NCBI GenBank assembly: GCA_002717655.1
Contig: PBAY01000014.1
Location: 62,001 to 126,000 of the forward strand
Length of the DNA stretch: 64,000 nucleotides
Direction of reading: 5' to 3'
DNA from: Phycisphaerae bacterium
GTDB taxonomy: Bacteria > Planctomycetota > Phycisphaerae > Phycisphaerales > SM1A02
In this document: positions 52,531 to 62,270 of the stretch, in pieces
Position numbering within the stretch: the first letter of the stretch is position 1
Layout of the letters: each line of letters opens with the position of its first letter
Notes under the pieces: model-generated
Database searches by the model: none
Seen by the model: only the letters and a program-made list of their open reading frames with translations
Told to the model about the DNA's origin: nothing
Made by a program: the position numbers and the translations under genes

Positions 52531-54765
52531 ATGACCACACTGAATTTCAAACAACGTGGATTCGCCATTGCCCTGGCAGCCACCACCAGCCTCATGACCA
52601 GCTCCGCACTGGCCGAGAATGCCCCGGAGTGGGTTTCATTCGACAACAGTCCCGCTGGCACACCTCCAACCATCACCTTGCTTCTGGACAGGAGCTCCCC
52701 CAAGCTTTCAACATTCGACGTCAGGGTTCACGGCCTGTGGCTTGAGGACAAGACCACTGACGATGGTCGGGTCTTCCAGCAACTCACACTCCCGGGCAGC
52801 GGTGCCTCGACTGATGCGCTTGGCCTGCCAGAACTCCCCGCCATCCCCCTGAATCTCGCGATCCCGGCTCGCAATGCCGATCTCGGCTTCGACAAACTGA
52901 CACTCGAACAGGTCATGCTGGACCAGGTGAATGTTGTTCCGGCCCAGCCTCGTGATGGTGAAGATCGATCAGATGACGAACAGGACAACAGCTTCTACTA
53001 CAACCAGGACTTCTATCAGCAGACGAACAGTCCATGGCCGCAGGAAGCAGGCCGTCTGGTCGGAGACATGCGGTCGAATCGCGGCATCATGACCCAGACC
53101 ATGACTGCTCAGTGCGTACGCTCCATACCTGCCTCGAAGCAGGCCATCATCGACACCCGGTTCGAATTCAGCATTGCCCATGAAGGCGAGGCATTTGAAC
53201 CGATGCGAATGAGTCGACGGTTCGCAACCCGATTCGACATGAATTATCACAATGCACTTCTGTGGTGGCACTACGAACTGGCACTGCTCAACATGGGCGC
53301 CAATGAAGGTTGCTATCTGATCGTGACTCCAACCAAATACGTCGACGAGCTGATGCCCCTGATCCGCCAGAAGACCGAACGTGGACTTCGCGTGAAGATC
53401 GTGACCACCGAAAGTCTCGGCTCGGGATTCGATCATGTCGACGTCAAGGCGGCCATCAGCGACTGGTACGACGACTGCAACAGTCAGGGCGAAGCCTATG
53501 TGCTGCTGATCGGCGATGTGGATGAAATGCCCATGCATCTCGATCCTGTACGTGAACTGCCTTCCGACCACTACTACGTGTGTCTTGAAGACGATCTGTA
53601 TCCCTCCTGTGAAATCGGTCGTTATTCAGTCGACTCCGAAACCGATCTTTCGGAACAGATCGCCAAGACGATCAAGTACTCGGAATCTCCGATGCTGACT
53701 TCCGCTCACTACGAACGATCACTGCTTGCTGCACACAAGCAGGAATCCAAGGAATACGTGGAGTGCATCGAAGAAATCGCAGCTGCTTCCTACTGGGGCT
53801 TCAACCCGAGCTTCAAGCTCTATTCCGGTCGCTCGACTGATTCTCTGGTTTCCAATGTTCTCAATGACATCAGCGATACCCACTATGGACTGGTCATGTA
53901 CCGAGGCCATGGATGGAAACTCAAATGGGGTGACAACTGGAATGTCTACAATCAGGAGCTCTGGGACACGGACGTTGAGACACTCACCAATGGGCACTAC
54001 ACCCCGATCGTCGTAGCCGTCGCATGTGGCAACAACGCCATCGACCTTGAAGATGATTCAATCGGTGAAACCTGGATGGAAGGCGCTGAAAATGGCGGCG
54101 TCGCCCACATCGGATCGATCCGTTCAAGCAAGACCAATCCGAATCACTACTTTGCCAAGGCGTTCCAGAACTACTACTGGTGTGGCTACAGCCTTTGCAT
54201 CGGCGAAATGATGCAGGATGCCTGGCTCACGGCCAGAATGAACAGCACCACGACCTCCAACGCGGACAAGAACATCTACATGTCGCAGCTTCTGGGCGAT
54301 CCCGAACTTCGACCGTGGCAGCAGTCCCCATGGAGCCTCGTGATCGAAGGCATCCCGAATCGGATCAACCCCGGATTCAATCAGGTCGACCTTGAAATCG
54401 AATTCGAAGAAGGCATGGATCCACAGGATGTACTGGTCTCGACGATCATCAATGGAGAACTCTTCTCACTGAATCGATTCAATGCTGATGGAACTCTGGC
54501 ATTTGATCTTGAGGTCGAGGCTGACGCAGAAGTCGTGATCCGTGCCTTCACGGAACTCGGCGGAGCCCAGGACTCACGATTCGAGATCCCGATTGATCTG
54601 GATGATTGCCCCGCCGATCTCGACGGCAATGGCGTCGTGGATGTCGATGATCTCCTGCTGGTCATCTCCGCCTGGGACAGCCCGGATGCGGATATCACCG
54701 GTGACGATGTCACGAACATCGATGATCTGCTGACCATTCTGAGCAGCTATGGCAGCTGTGAGTGA
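52531..54765 (+). CDS. Secreted C25 (gingipain-like) cysteine peptidase with dockerin-like tag
   Basis: A protein of 744 residues from the ATG at 52531, with GAGGAA upstream. A signal peptide (ends SALA-E) precedes a prodomain (about 30-255). The C25 domain (about 258-600) has the catalytic His460 in YRGHG and Cys499 in VAVACGNNA. The segments LIVTPTKYVDELMPL and LLIGDVDEMP also match the family. A beta domain follows, then the paired calcium-loop tag (about 690-744). It is an arginine/lysine-type cysteine peptidase by family; specificity is unknown. It is probably surface-bound or released. Confidence 0.85.
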   Translation: MTTLNFKQRGFAIALAATTSLMTSSALAENAPEWVSFDNSPAGTPPTITLLLDRSSPKLSTFDVRVHGLWLEDKTTDDGRVFQQLTLPGSGASTDALGLPELPAIPLNLAIPARNADLGFDKLTLEQVMLDQVNVVPAQPRDGEDRSDDEQDNSFYYNQDFYQQTNSPWPQEAGRLVGDMRSNRGIMTQTMTAQCVRSIPASKQAIIDTRFEFSIAHEGEAFEPMRMSRRFATRFDMNYHNALLWWHYELALLNMGANEGCYLIVTPTKYVDELMPLIRQKTERGLRVKIVTTESLGSGFDHVDVKAAISDWYDDCNSQGEAYVLLIGDVDEMPMHLDPVRELPSDHYYVCLEDDLYPSCEIGRYSVDSETDLSEQIAKTIKYSESPMLTSAHYERSLLAAHKQESKEYVECIEEIAAASYWGFNPSFKLYSGRSTDSLVSNVLNDISDTHYGLVMYRGHGWKLKWGDNWNVYNQELWDTDVETLTNGHYTPIVVAVACGNNAIDLEDDSIGETWMEGAENGGVAHIGSIRSSKTNPNHYFAKAFQNYYWCGYSLCIGEMMQDAWLTARMNSTTTSNADKNIYMSQLLGDPELRPWQQSPWSLVIEGIPNRINPGFNQVDLEIEFEEGMDPQDVLVSTIINGELFSLNRFNADGTLAFDLEVEADAEVVIRAFTELGGAQDSRFEIPIDLDDCPADLDGNGVVDVDDLLLVISAWDSPDADITGDDVTNIDDLLTILSSYGSCE

Positions 54766-54822
54766 TTCCAGTTGATCACAACCCTCAACTCGCAGGACGT
54801 CCGGCTTCCGCTGGGCGTCCTG

Positions 54823-55632
54823 TCAGTTCGAGGCCCCGGCCGCTTCACGATCCAGATACCACTTCAACAGGCCTTCGCCTTCAATCAGCCCTGCTACAGG
54901 CAGATTTCGAACGTCATGTGCTCGCGTTTGAATCTGACTCAATACCTGTCCGGTCTGGTTTCCACAGGCCAGCACCATCACCATTCGTGAAGCAAGAATG
55001 GCTGGAAACGTCAGAGAAACCCAATGAGGAAAGGCGTCTTCCTCACTATGCGTGAATCTGACTCGACGTGTTGTCTCGAGAACCGCGTCGTCTCCAGGAA
55101 ACATGCCGCCGACTCGACCACTCTGATCGACATCAAGAATGATGCAATCAAGATGTCCTGCCCCGTGGCTTCGGCCATCCAGATCACGTACCAGCGCACG
55201 CTCGACCAGTTCATCAGCCGCCTCATCCGTACTGGGAATGGGATGAACATTCGCCAGAGGAATGCCTGCCGGCATGATCAAGGTGTCTCGGAGTCTCCAG
55301 AAACATGAAAGTGGATCATTACGAGGGACACATCGATCATCAGCGATCCACAGATGCGTCCGATCCCAGGGCAGACGACGCAGATCAGGATCGAACATCA
55401 GCCGGCGACACAGAGGCTCGAGCCCTTCACTGCCACTGATTGCCAGATGGAAGGAGCCATAGCGATGTACCGAGTCAAGCGCCTGAGCCAGAAGATCGGC
55501 GGTCAGCAGATCCAGAACATCTTCACCCTGATCAACGACATCAACGACACCAGGCAGCACTGGAGGAATCAGTTCCTCTTCAGGCTCGATGGGATAACCA
55601 CGGTCTTCAGGCATGTCAGGCTGATTCATCAC
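54823..55632 (-). CDS. 6-phosphogluconolactonase-like protein with altered active-site motif
   Basis: A protein of 269 residues; GTG 55632 or ATG 55629 is preceded by AGGAGA. It follows the SOL/Pgl fold: LAISGSEGLEPLCRRL, LWIADDRCVPRNDPLSCFW (D-x-x-V-P region), then ANVHPIP. In the usual DGHTxSLFPG position it has DQSGRVGGMFPGDD, so the His is missing. Pgl hydrolyses 6-phosphogluconolactone in the oxidative pentose-phosphate route. With this change it may be inactive or have another sugar-phosphate substrate. It diverges from the prenyltransferase-repeat gene. Confidence 0.72.
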   Translation of the reverse strand: MMNQPDMPEDRGYPIEPEEELIPPVLPGVVDVVDQGEDVLDLLTADLLAQALDSVHRYGSFHLAISGSEGLEPLCRRLMFDPDLRRLPWDRTHLWIADDRCVPRNDPLSCFWRLRDTLIMPAGIPLANVHPIPSTDEAADELVERALVRDLDGRSHGAGHLDCIILDVDQSGRVGGMFPGDDAVLETTRRVRFTHSEEDAFPHWVSLTFPAILASRMVMVLACGNQTGQVLSQIQTRAHDVRNLPVAGLIEGEGLLKWYLDREAAGASN

Positions 55633-55714
55633 GGATCATTCTCCTGAGATCATCAGGACACAGGCATCATCGCCCTTCTAAGATAAAGGGGCAATTGATC
55701 ACAGGTGAAGACTA

Positions 55715-57040
55715 ATGACCTACCACTGCCTCGTTCTGATTCTTGCCCTCTCCTGCCAACCCGCTGGAGAAGAAATGCCGCTTGACACACGAATCAAGCC
55801 TGATCGCATCACGATTCTGGCCAAGCCAGAGCCTGTTGCAACTAGACAGATTCCATTTCCACCGTGCCATCGCATCGCAACCGATCCGGCCAACATGGCA
55901 ATTCCTGAGGAGGAGGCGGTTCTTTTTCGACAGGCAATGAGACGGGGCGTGAACTGGCTTCTTGAACATCAGGACGCCAATGGTGGATGGGGTGGCGGCG
56001 CCACCGCAAAGCCTACGACACAACCCGATGGCTGGGCATCCCCTGCTGCAGCCGCCATCACCGGCCTTGGATTGAAAGCTGTCGCCCAGAGTGGTGCACC
56101 GACCGCTTCACTTGAACCCGCCATCTCAAGGCTGGAACGTGCCACTCGCGGTGACTTTGGATTCGAGAATGACCCGCTCTCGAACTACATCATGGCAGCG
56201 GTCGCAAGTGGATTGGCAAGCCTGGATGACCCTGCGTATCAGGAAACAATCGAAGCTGGCGTCGAGTTGCTGAGAAAGAATCAATGGGATGGCCAGGAGG
56301 GCCTGTTCATTGAACAGGACTGGTATGGAGGAGCAGGCTATGGCAATCGCGGCCGCCCTGATCTTTCCAATACGCAGATGATGCTCGATGCGCTCCATGA
56401 TGCGGGCGTGTCTTCCAACGATGAAACCTTTCAGCGAGCCGTCGTGTTCTTGTCGCGATGCCAGAATCGTCAGGCCAGCAACTCCGCCGACTGGTGTGGG
56501 AATGATGGTGGCTTCGTCTACACGGCAGCCAATGGCGGCGAATCACTGGCCTCTGAAGTTGCAGGCCATGGACGACATGGCAATGAGAATCTGAATGGCA
56601 CCGCCAGAAGCCTTCGAAGCTATGGATCAATGACCTACGCCGGATACAAGAGCATGCTGTATGCCGGTCTCCAGTCCGATGATCCACGGGTAAGTGCCGC
56701 GATGGATTGGCTTCGCGACAACTGGTCAACCACGGAGAATCCCGGTCTGGGCCAACAGGGATTCTTCTACTATGTCTACACCATGTCTCGTGCACTCTAC
56801 GCATCGGGGTTGAATGACATCACTGAAACTAATGGTGAAAGACATGACTGGCGATTGGAACTCGGCCAGGCACTGATCGCTCGTCAATCGAAGGACGGCT
56901 CCTGGGTCAACCCTGCCAGCCGATGGCTGGAAGGAAGAAAGGATCTTGCGACGATCTACGCCGTTCTGGCGTTGGAGGAGATTCTGAAACCCACTCCGCA
57001 CGCCATGGTGTCGACACCAACTCAGCAAGGAATCAAATGA
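55715..57040 (+). CDS. Prenyltransferase/squalene-oxidase repeat protein (exported)
   Basis: A protein of 441 residues with a short signal sequence. From about 75 to 430 it carries alpha-alpha barrel repeats, including WLLEHQDANGGWGG, SRCQNRQASNSADWCGNDGGF and ARQSKDGSWVNP, typical of the squalene cyclase/prenyltransferase repeat family. It lacks a clear DxDD or DCTAE cyclase motif, so terpene cyclisation is not expected. Such exported proteins are common in planctomycetes; function unknown. The stop overlaps the next gene by 4 bases. Confidence 0.8.
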   Translation: MTYHCLVLILALSCQPAGEEMPLDTRIKPDRITILAKPEPVATRQIPFPPCHRIATDPANMAIPEEEAVLFRQAMRRGVNWLLEHQDANGGWGGGATAKPTTQPDGWASPAAAAITGLGLKAVAQSGAPTASLEPAISRLERATRGDFGFENDPLSNYIMAAVASGLASLDDPAYQETIEAGVELLRKNQWDGQEGLFIEQDWYGGAGYGNRGRPDLSNTQMMLDALHDAGVSSNDETFQRAVVFLSRCQNRQASNSADWCGNDGGFVYTAANGGESLASEVAGHGRHGNENLNGTARSLRSYGSMTYAGYKSMLYAGLQSDDPRVSAAMDWLRDNWSTTENPGLGQQGFFYYVYTMSRALYASGLNDITETNGERHDWRLELGQALIARQSKDGSWVNPASRWLEGRKDLATIYAVLALEEILKPTPHAMVSTPTQQGIK

Positions 57041-58515
57041 TGATTGCAGCAATCGCCTTGACGCTGGCCCTTTGCGAAAACGTTGCCGTCACCGCAGCAG
57101 CAGATGGACCCTCCTTCACGGTCACCTACAACGCGGAACTCAGTGACACCTTCACCGGACCCGTGTATCTCATGTTCACGGAATCACGAAGAGGTCGTCC
57201 CAGTGCTGGACCTGACTGGTTCAACCCTGAACCGTTCTACCGAATCAATGTCGAAGACTGGAAGCCCGGCGAAACACTTGAATTCGGACCCGAGACCGCA
57301 GGCTATCCCACTGCACTGGATCAACTGCCTGATGGTCAATGGCGTGCTCAGGCTGTGATGCGCACTGATCTCGACGGCGCTTCGATCGCCGGCCAACACT
57401 CGTTCGTCAGTGATGTGGTGAGTATTGAGAATGGTTCGGACAGCAGCTGGCCGGTTGCGATCGAAATCAATACGCCTTTCAAGGCCCGTGGAATGAGAGA
57501 GATTCCTGGCAGCAGGATCCTCAAGCAACGCAGCGATCTGCTCAGTGACTTCCATGGTCGTGACATTGAGATGAAAGCCGTTGCGTTCTTTCCTACTGAC
57601 TTCGAGAAGGATCCTGATCGAACCTGGCCGGTGCTATACGTCATCGGAGGCTTTCCAGGCGGTCTGGATCAGGCCCCGATGAGTCAGATGATGTGGCGTG
57701 ATCCCAGCGGAACACAGGAACTGGTCATCGTGTACCTCGGTGCTGAATGCGGAACTGGCCATCATGTCTTCGCCGACTCCGCCAACAACGGCCCACGAGG
57801 CCAGGCGCTGGTCGAGGAATTCATCCCATGGCTTGAATCACAATTCCCTTTGACCGCGTTGCCTGAAGCAAGGCTGCTCACGGGACACTCCTCTGGCGGC
57901 TGGTCTTCCCTGTGGCTTCAGGTGACGTATCCCGACTTCTTTGGTGGCACCTGGTCAACCGCACCAGACCCAGTCGACTTCAGAGCCTTTCAGGAAGTCG
58001 ACATCTATCAAGAAGATGGGAATGCGTACCAGCAGATGGACGGCTCACGTTCCGCTGTAGGACGAGGCCAGGACGACAAACCCAGCATCTATCTTGATGA
58101 TTTCTGCCAGATGGAAGAAGCCATTGGAGATGGCGGGCAGATCCGTTCCTTTGAATGGGTCTTCTCCCCGCGAGGCGAGGATGGTCGACCTCGGCCACTG
58201 TTTGATCGCAGAACAGGCAAGATTGACCCGGAAGTCGCCAAGGCCTGGGAAGCCTATGACATCAGTCTGATCCTGACACGCAACTGGGAGACACTCGGCC
58301 CGAAGCTCAAAGGCAAGGTCAAGGTCTACATGGGCAACTCCGACACCTTCTATCTTGATGCTGCGGCAAGATTGATGAAGGATAGACTTGCAGCGCTCGA
58401 TGCGGACGAGATGATCGTGATGATGCCAGGCGATCACTCCAGCATTCTGTTCGGTCCGCTTCGCGGTCAGATCATGAAAGACATGAAAGCCAGGCTGCTG
58501 CTTCTGAACCAGTAG
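57037..58515 (+). CDS. Secreted alpha/beta-hydrolase, esterase D-like
   Basis: A protein of 492 residues from the ATG at 57037 inside the previous stop (ATGA). A signal peptide (ends VTAAA) and an N-terminal beta domain (about 25-160) precede the esterase domain. The nucleophile is Ser285 in LLTGHSSGGWSSL, the oxyanion region is VLYVIGGFPGG, and a late His lies in PGDHSSILF. This is the PF00756-type fold of feruloyl esterases and mycolyl transferases. It is coupled with the prenyltransferase-repeat gene. Confidence 0.8.
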   Translation: MMIAAIALTLALCENVAVTAAADGPSFTVTYNAELSDTFTGPVYLMFTESRRGRPSAGPDWFNPEPFYRINVEDWKPGETLEFGPETAGYPTALDQLPDGQWRAQAVMRTDLDGASIAGQHSFVSDVVSIENGSDSSWPVAIEINTPFKARGMREIPGSRILKQRSDLLSDFHGRDIEMKAVAFFPTDFEKDPDRTWPVLYVIGGFPGGLDQAPMSQMMWRDPSGTQELVIVYLGAECGTGHHVFADSANNGPRGQALVEEFIPWLESQFPLTALPEARLLTGHSSGGWSSLWLQVTYPDFFGGTWSTAPDPVDFRAFQEVDIYQEDGNAYQQMDGSRSAVGRGQDDKPSIYLDDFCQMEEAIGDGGQIRSFEWVFSPRGEDGRPRPLFDRRTGKIDPEVAKAWEAYDISLILTRNWETLGPKLKGKVKVYMGNSDTFYLDAAARLMKDRLAALDADEMIVMMPGDHSSILFGPLRGQIMKDMKARLLLLNQ

Positions 58516-58519
58516 GCAA

Positions 58520-59926
58520 TCAGTCTGCTTGCATCTGAAGAATGCTGCCGGCCTGGTCGGCTGCTGGCTGCAGCAGCCTGATGTACCAGAAGGCCAGCAA
58601 GGTGCTTGTGCCAAGAAGCAGTGCCCCATTGGCCTGATGAGCACTGGTGGCCAGAACTTCAAGTGCAGGTATGCCTTCTCCCTCGCCACGCATCAGCACT
58701 GCCACCGTAGCCAGAACACCCAGCAGCAACTGCACACCGACCAGCGTCAGAAGGATCAGGCCCGTTCGCTTCAGAATCGGGTCCCTGCCATGTGTACTTG
58801 CTGCACGAAGGCCATTGAGAATCGCAAGCACCGTGACCAGTACTGCCATGAAGATGTGCCCCATCAAAAGGAGCATCGACTGATCCGATTTCACACCCAT
58901 CTCGACGATGAGATGTCGGTAGGTGGCACCAATGATCAACTGCATCAGAAAGGCCACAAGCAGAATGATTCCAAGCAAGCGATCCGTTGAAGCGGATGCA
59001 TGAGTGGTTGCCGCGGGCCCGGTCGACCAGCGACTGGTGGTGACTGCGGCAAGAAGAACCATGCCCGCGAAACAGATCTGTCCAAATACGCCGTGAACGA
59101 TGCCCAATGCGGTGCTTGGCGACAGAATCGAAGGATCGTCACTCATGGTCAACACACCCGTTACACGCAGCCCGCCAAGAACACCCTGACCAATCACCAT
59201 CAAAAGAATCGCGGTGCCGGCCACTCCGACCCAGAGACGCCGATCCCCCCACCAGAGCATCACGCACAGCGTCATGGTCGTAAGACCGACATACATGCCG
59301 GTCAATCGATGGGCATGCTCGTAGTAGATGCCGTTGTCGAGATCCGCAATCATCTCCGACAGTGGATACAGGAGCATGTTGTGACCATAGGAGTTGGGCC
59401 AGTCCGGAACGGCCAGGCCTGCTTCGAATCCCGTCACGATGCCACCTGTGATGATCATCAGAAAGACGATGCAAGCGGATACGAACGCAAAGGCGCCCAG
59501 CCAGTTTCCGGAAATCAGATTGAGCTGACGACCTGATCGAATCGCCGTACCGATGAGGCCACCGATTCCACCTGCCGCGACTGAACCTGCGATCAGACCT
59601 CCAATCCAGACCAGCATCTCCTCAGCCGAGTCACCACCGAGAAGACTGCCGATGAGAAGAAGGTTCAGCATGGCACTCACGCCACCGATCCAGCCTCCTC
59701 GCCACAGGCCAGCGGCAGGCGAGCGAAGATCGGAGCTGCCCAGTGCCGCTGCCCCCGTCAAAGCCAGCACCACAAGGACGAAGAGGACTTCGCCCACCAT
59801 CTGCCCTGGCTGCAGCATCGCGACATAGCAAAGCAGCCACATGACCGTAGTAGCCCCAAAACCAAAGGTGAGCACACGGGCAACCCGTTGAGAAAGGGGC
59901 AAGGTGTTGGTTTCACGATCCAGCAT
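58520..59926 (-). CDS. ctaA: Heme A synthase (COX15/CtaA) with N-terminal membrane extension
   Basis: A protein of 468 residues. The C-terminal part (about 140-468) is the eight-helix heme A synthase. Its conserved His sites are in NGIYYEHAHRLTGMYVG (His204, His206), LGIVHGVFGQ, LLLMGHIFMA and TSAHQANGALL. The first 130 residues form about four extra membrane helices of unknown role. It converts heme O to heme A for cytochrome c oxidase. It diverges from ctaB, which makes heme O, so the pair acts in sequence and probably shares regulation. Confidence 0.93.
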   Translation of the reverse strand: MLDRETNTLPLSQRVARVLTFGFGATTVMWLLCYVAMLQPGQMVGEVLFVLVVLALTGAAALGSSDLRSPAAGLWRGGWIGGVSAMLNLLLIGSLLGGDSAEEMLVWIGGLIAGSVAAGGIGGLIGTAIRSGRQLNLISGNWLGAFAFVSACIVFLMIITGGIVTGFEAGLAVPDWPNSYGHNMLLYPLSEMIADLDNGIYYEHAHRLTGMYVGLTTMTLCVMLWWGDRRLWVGVAGTAILLMVIGQGVLGGLRVTGVLTMSDDPSILSPSTALGIVHGVFGQICFAGMVLLAAVTTSRWSTGPAATTHASASTDRLLGIILLVAFLMQLIIGATYRHLIVEMGVKSDQSMLLLMGHIFMAVLVTVLAILNGLRAASTHGRDPILKRTGLILLTLVGVQLLLGVLATVAVLMRGEGEGIPALEVLATSAHQANGALLLGTSTLLAFWYIRLLQPAADQAGSILQMQAD

Positions 59927-60030
59927 CTGGAGCGGCTCCTGCTGCCTACGATTGAGAGGCCATTGGCTCTTATACTAGCTCGCTCGAACTGCACTGATCA
60001 TGATTCCTGAAGTTAAAGATTCCTCCCCTG

Positions 60031-60999
60031 ATGACTGACGCCATCTCAGCCAAACCGGACACCCGCATGGGAGATCTCCCCAGCCTGTACGCCACGCTCA
60101 CCAAGATGCGGCTGAGCATTCTGGTTGTGATCACGACCTTTGTGGGATATCTGATGGCCTCTGGTGATGAGATCCTCTGGTTGAGACTTCTTTTCACCGT
60201 CCTCGGCACCATGGCTTGCGCACTGTCTGCAAATGCGTTGAATCAGGTATTTGAAACGGATCGCGACCGGCTCATGGATCGGACCAAGGGTCGACCGACG
60301 CCCAGTGGCGCCATGAGTCGACAGCACGCATTCATCTTTGCTGTCATCCTGGGTTACGCGGGGGTGTTCACACTCGCGATGCTGGTGAACATCTACGCTG
60401 CGGGGCTCGCTTTGGGCACGCTTCTGCTTTACCTGCTTGCGTACACACCACTCAAGGTCATCAGCACGTTCAACACCATTGTCGGCGCCATCGTTGGAGC
60501 CATACCACCGATGATCGGCTGGGTTGCTGTTCGAGATTCTCTGGAAATCCAGGCCTGGATACTCGCAGGAATCCTTTTCATCTGGCAGCTTCCACACTTT
60601 CTTTCGCTCGCGTGGATGTATCGAGATCAGTATGCCGGAGCAGGATTCAGAATGCTTCCAGGAGTTCCCGGCGGCGAAACCATCACATCGGAGATCGTGC
60701 TGCTGACGACACTGCTTCTGATCCCACTGGGTCTTTCCGTCACACTCAGTGGATTGGCGGGGGTCTTCTTTGCCGTGGTCGCCACCCTGTTGGGACTCGG
60801 ATTCACCTGGTATTCCATCAAATTCCTTCTGAAACGTGACCGCCGCTCGGCACGAAGCACCTTTCTCTTCAGCCTGCTTTATCTTCCGGTTCTGCTCCTT
60901 GCCATGAGCCTCAACCGTCAAATCATTCCGTCTGATGGGCTTGTCGTTGTCGACATGAACCCTGACGCCGCCATCCAGCCCCGTTCACAAGATGAATAG
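60031..60999 (+). CDS. ctaB: Protoheme IX farnesyltransferase (heme O synthase)
   Basis: A protein of 322 residues with nine membrane helices of the UbiA superfamily. The first allylic-diphosphate motif is NALNQVFETDRDRLMDRTKGR, and the second is in WQLPHFLSLAWMYRDQYAGAGF (both quoted in part). It attaches farnesyl to heme b to give heme O. It shares an 8-base overlap with the next gene. The divergent gene is ctaA. Confidence 0.96.
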   Translation: MTDAISAKPDTRMGDLPSLYATLTKMRLSILVVITTFVGYLMASGDEILWLRLLFTVLGTMACALSANALNQVFETDRDRLMDRTKGRPTPSGAMSRQHAFIFAVILGYAGVFTLAMLVNIYAAGLALGTLLLYLLAYTPLKVISTFNTIVGAIVGAIPPMIGWVAVRDSLEIQAWILAGILFIWQLPHFLSLAWMYRDQYAGAGFRMLPGVPGGETITSEIVLLTTLLLIPLGLSVTLSGLAGVFFAVVATLLGLGFTWYSIKFLLKRDRRSARSTFLFSLLYLPVLLLAMSLNRQIIPSDGLVVVDMNPDAAIQPRSQDE

Positions 61000-62098
61000 C
61001 CCACAGATTCAGATTCTTCAGAAAACACCCAAGGGACCACTTCGATTCCGAGAAGGTGGCTGGCTCATACTCGTGATGTTCATCATGATCATTGCGCTGC
61101 TGGCCTGGGCGCTCGCCGGGCCACTGCTTCAAATTACAAATCGTCCGCCTGGAGACGGAGAGACACTCGAAAGCTACGCCTTCGATCTCTCACAACCACG
61201 CATTCCACTTGAGGCGATTGAACCAGCGATGCTGTATCGCGACATGCCTCCGGTGCTTGATGATCCCATGATTCTGGATCCGGAATCTGTACGACAGCTC
61301 AATGAGGCACGAAAGCCCTATCTCGTGCCGGATGATCTTGTGATCGGTATTGAACTGGGTGGAGTGTCACGGGCATACCCGTTGCTCCTCCTGAACGTGC
61401 ATGAAATCATCAATGACGAGATGGAGGATGTACCTCTTGCCGTGATGTGGCACTGGCCTTCAGGGACGGCAACCGTGTTCGACCGCCGGATTGCCGATGA
61501 GAACATGAGCTTTGGTTTCAGCAGTCTGGTTGGACATGGAAACATGCTGTTCTATCCCCGCAACCAGTCTGGAGAAACAGGTGGTGAGCCACTGTTGTCC
61601 CAGGGACTGGGACAGAGTGTGACCGGTCCGGAACTGACGCTCACATCAATCCCACATGACGTCGTACGTTGGGGCGACTGGCTGGAACGTCATCCTGAGA
61701 CGACGGTTGTCGCCGCTGTTCCTGAATTGAAACAGCGATACAAGAAAGGCAAACCGGATACCTGGTTTGCCTCGTCCGGCCTGATGTTCTCCGTGCCACC
61801 TCCGAACTTCGGCCCAAGGCCCAAGGCCCCGGTTCTGCTGGCAAAGGGCAAGCATTCGAGTCTGGTGATTCCGATCGAGGAAATGGCCCTGGAAGCAGGT
61901 GAAGATGGGCATCTGACCATCGAACTTGACGGTGAGCAGTTGGAAATGGAATTCACCCAGAATCCCTACACCGCGAGAGTGAAGGATCTTCCTGATGGAT
62001 TTCAGGCACAACGGATGCTCTGGATCACGGCTCATGCCATGCACCCGGAAGCAGACTTATTGGTACCTGAGACCGGATTCGCCCCAAATCAGCCCTGA
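60992..62098 (+). CDS. DUF3179-family membrane-anchored protein
   Basis: A protein of 368 residues. One N-terminal membrane helix (about 24-46) is followed by an exported DUF3179 domain: LVIGIELGGVSRAYPLLLL, NVHEIINDEMEDVPLAVMW, TATVFDR and FGFSSLVGHGNMLFYPR. The usual Cys-rich TYCPLCG segment reads VMWHWPSGTAT here, so the cysteine pair is lost. Family function is unknown; the ctaB operon suggests oxidase assembly or copper/heme delivery (inference). Confidence 0.82.
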   Translation: MNSPQIQILQKTPKGPLRFREGGWLILVMFIMIIALLAWALAGPLLQITNRPPGDGETLESYAFDLSQPRIPLEAIEPAMLYRDMPPVLDDPMILDPESVRQLNEARKPYLVPDDLVIGIELGGVSRAYPLLLLNVHEIINDEMEDVPLAVMWHWPSGTATVFDRRIADENMSFGFSSLVGHGNMLFYPRNQSGETGGEPLLSQGLGQSVTGPELTLTSIPHDVVRWGDWLERHPETTVVAAVPELKQRYKKGKPDTWFASSGLMFSVPPPNFGPRPKAPVLLAKGKHSSLVIPIEEMALEAGEDGHLTIELDGEQLEMEFTQNPYTARVKDLPDGFQAQRMLWITAHAMHPEADLLVPETGFAPNQP

Positions 62099-62270
62099 AC
62101 ACGGTTTAAGACTCGAAAAAGGGCTTTAGTCAGCCTGAATTTAGGGAGATAACCACTCCTGAGGACGTACTCTATATGGCTGGAGCGCGTGCCCCGGAAC
62201 TGGGGTCCTGCTGCATGCAAACCCTGACCCTGGTCCTACAAGACCCCTTCAGATTCGAGTGAGAAGACAC
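62099..62270 (+). promoter_or_regulatory. Leader region of the metallopeptidase gene
   Basis: A gap of 172 bases. A hairpin CCCC, 6-base loop, GGGG lies at 62192-62205, and CTATAT (62172-62177) could be a -10. GAGAAG precedes the ATG. No riboswitch core is recognised. Confidence 0.3.

Noticed and set aside
60046-60921. 291-codon open frame on the minus strand
   Set aside because: Antisense to ctaB; the product is a low-complexity charged mixture with no family features.
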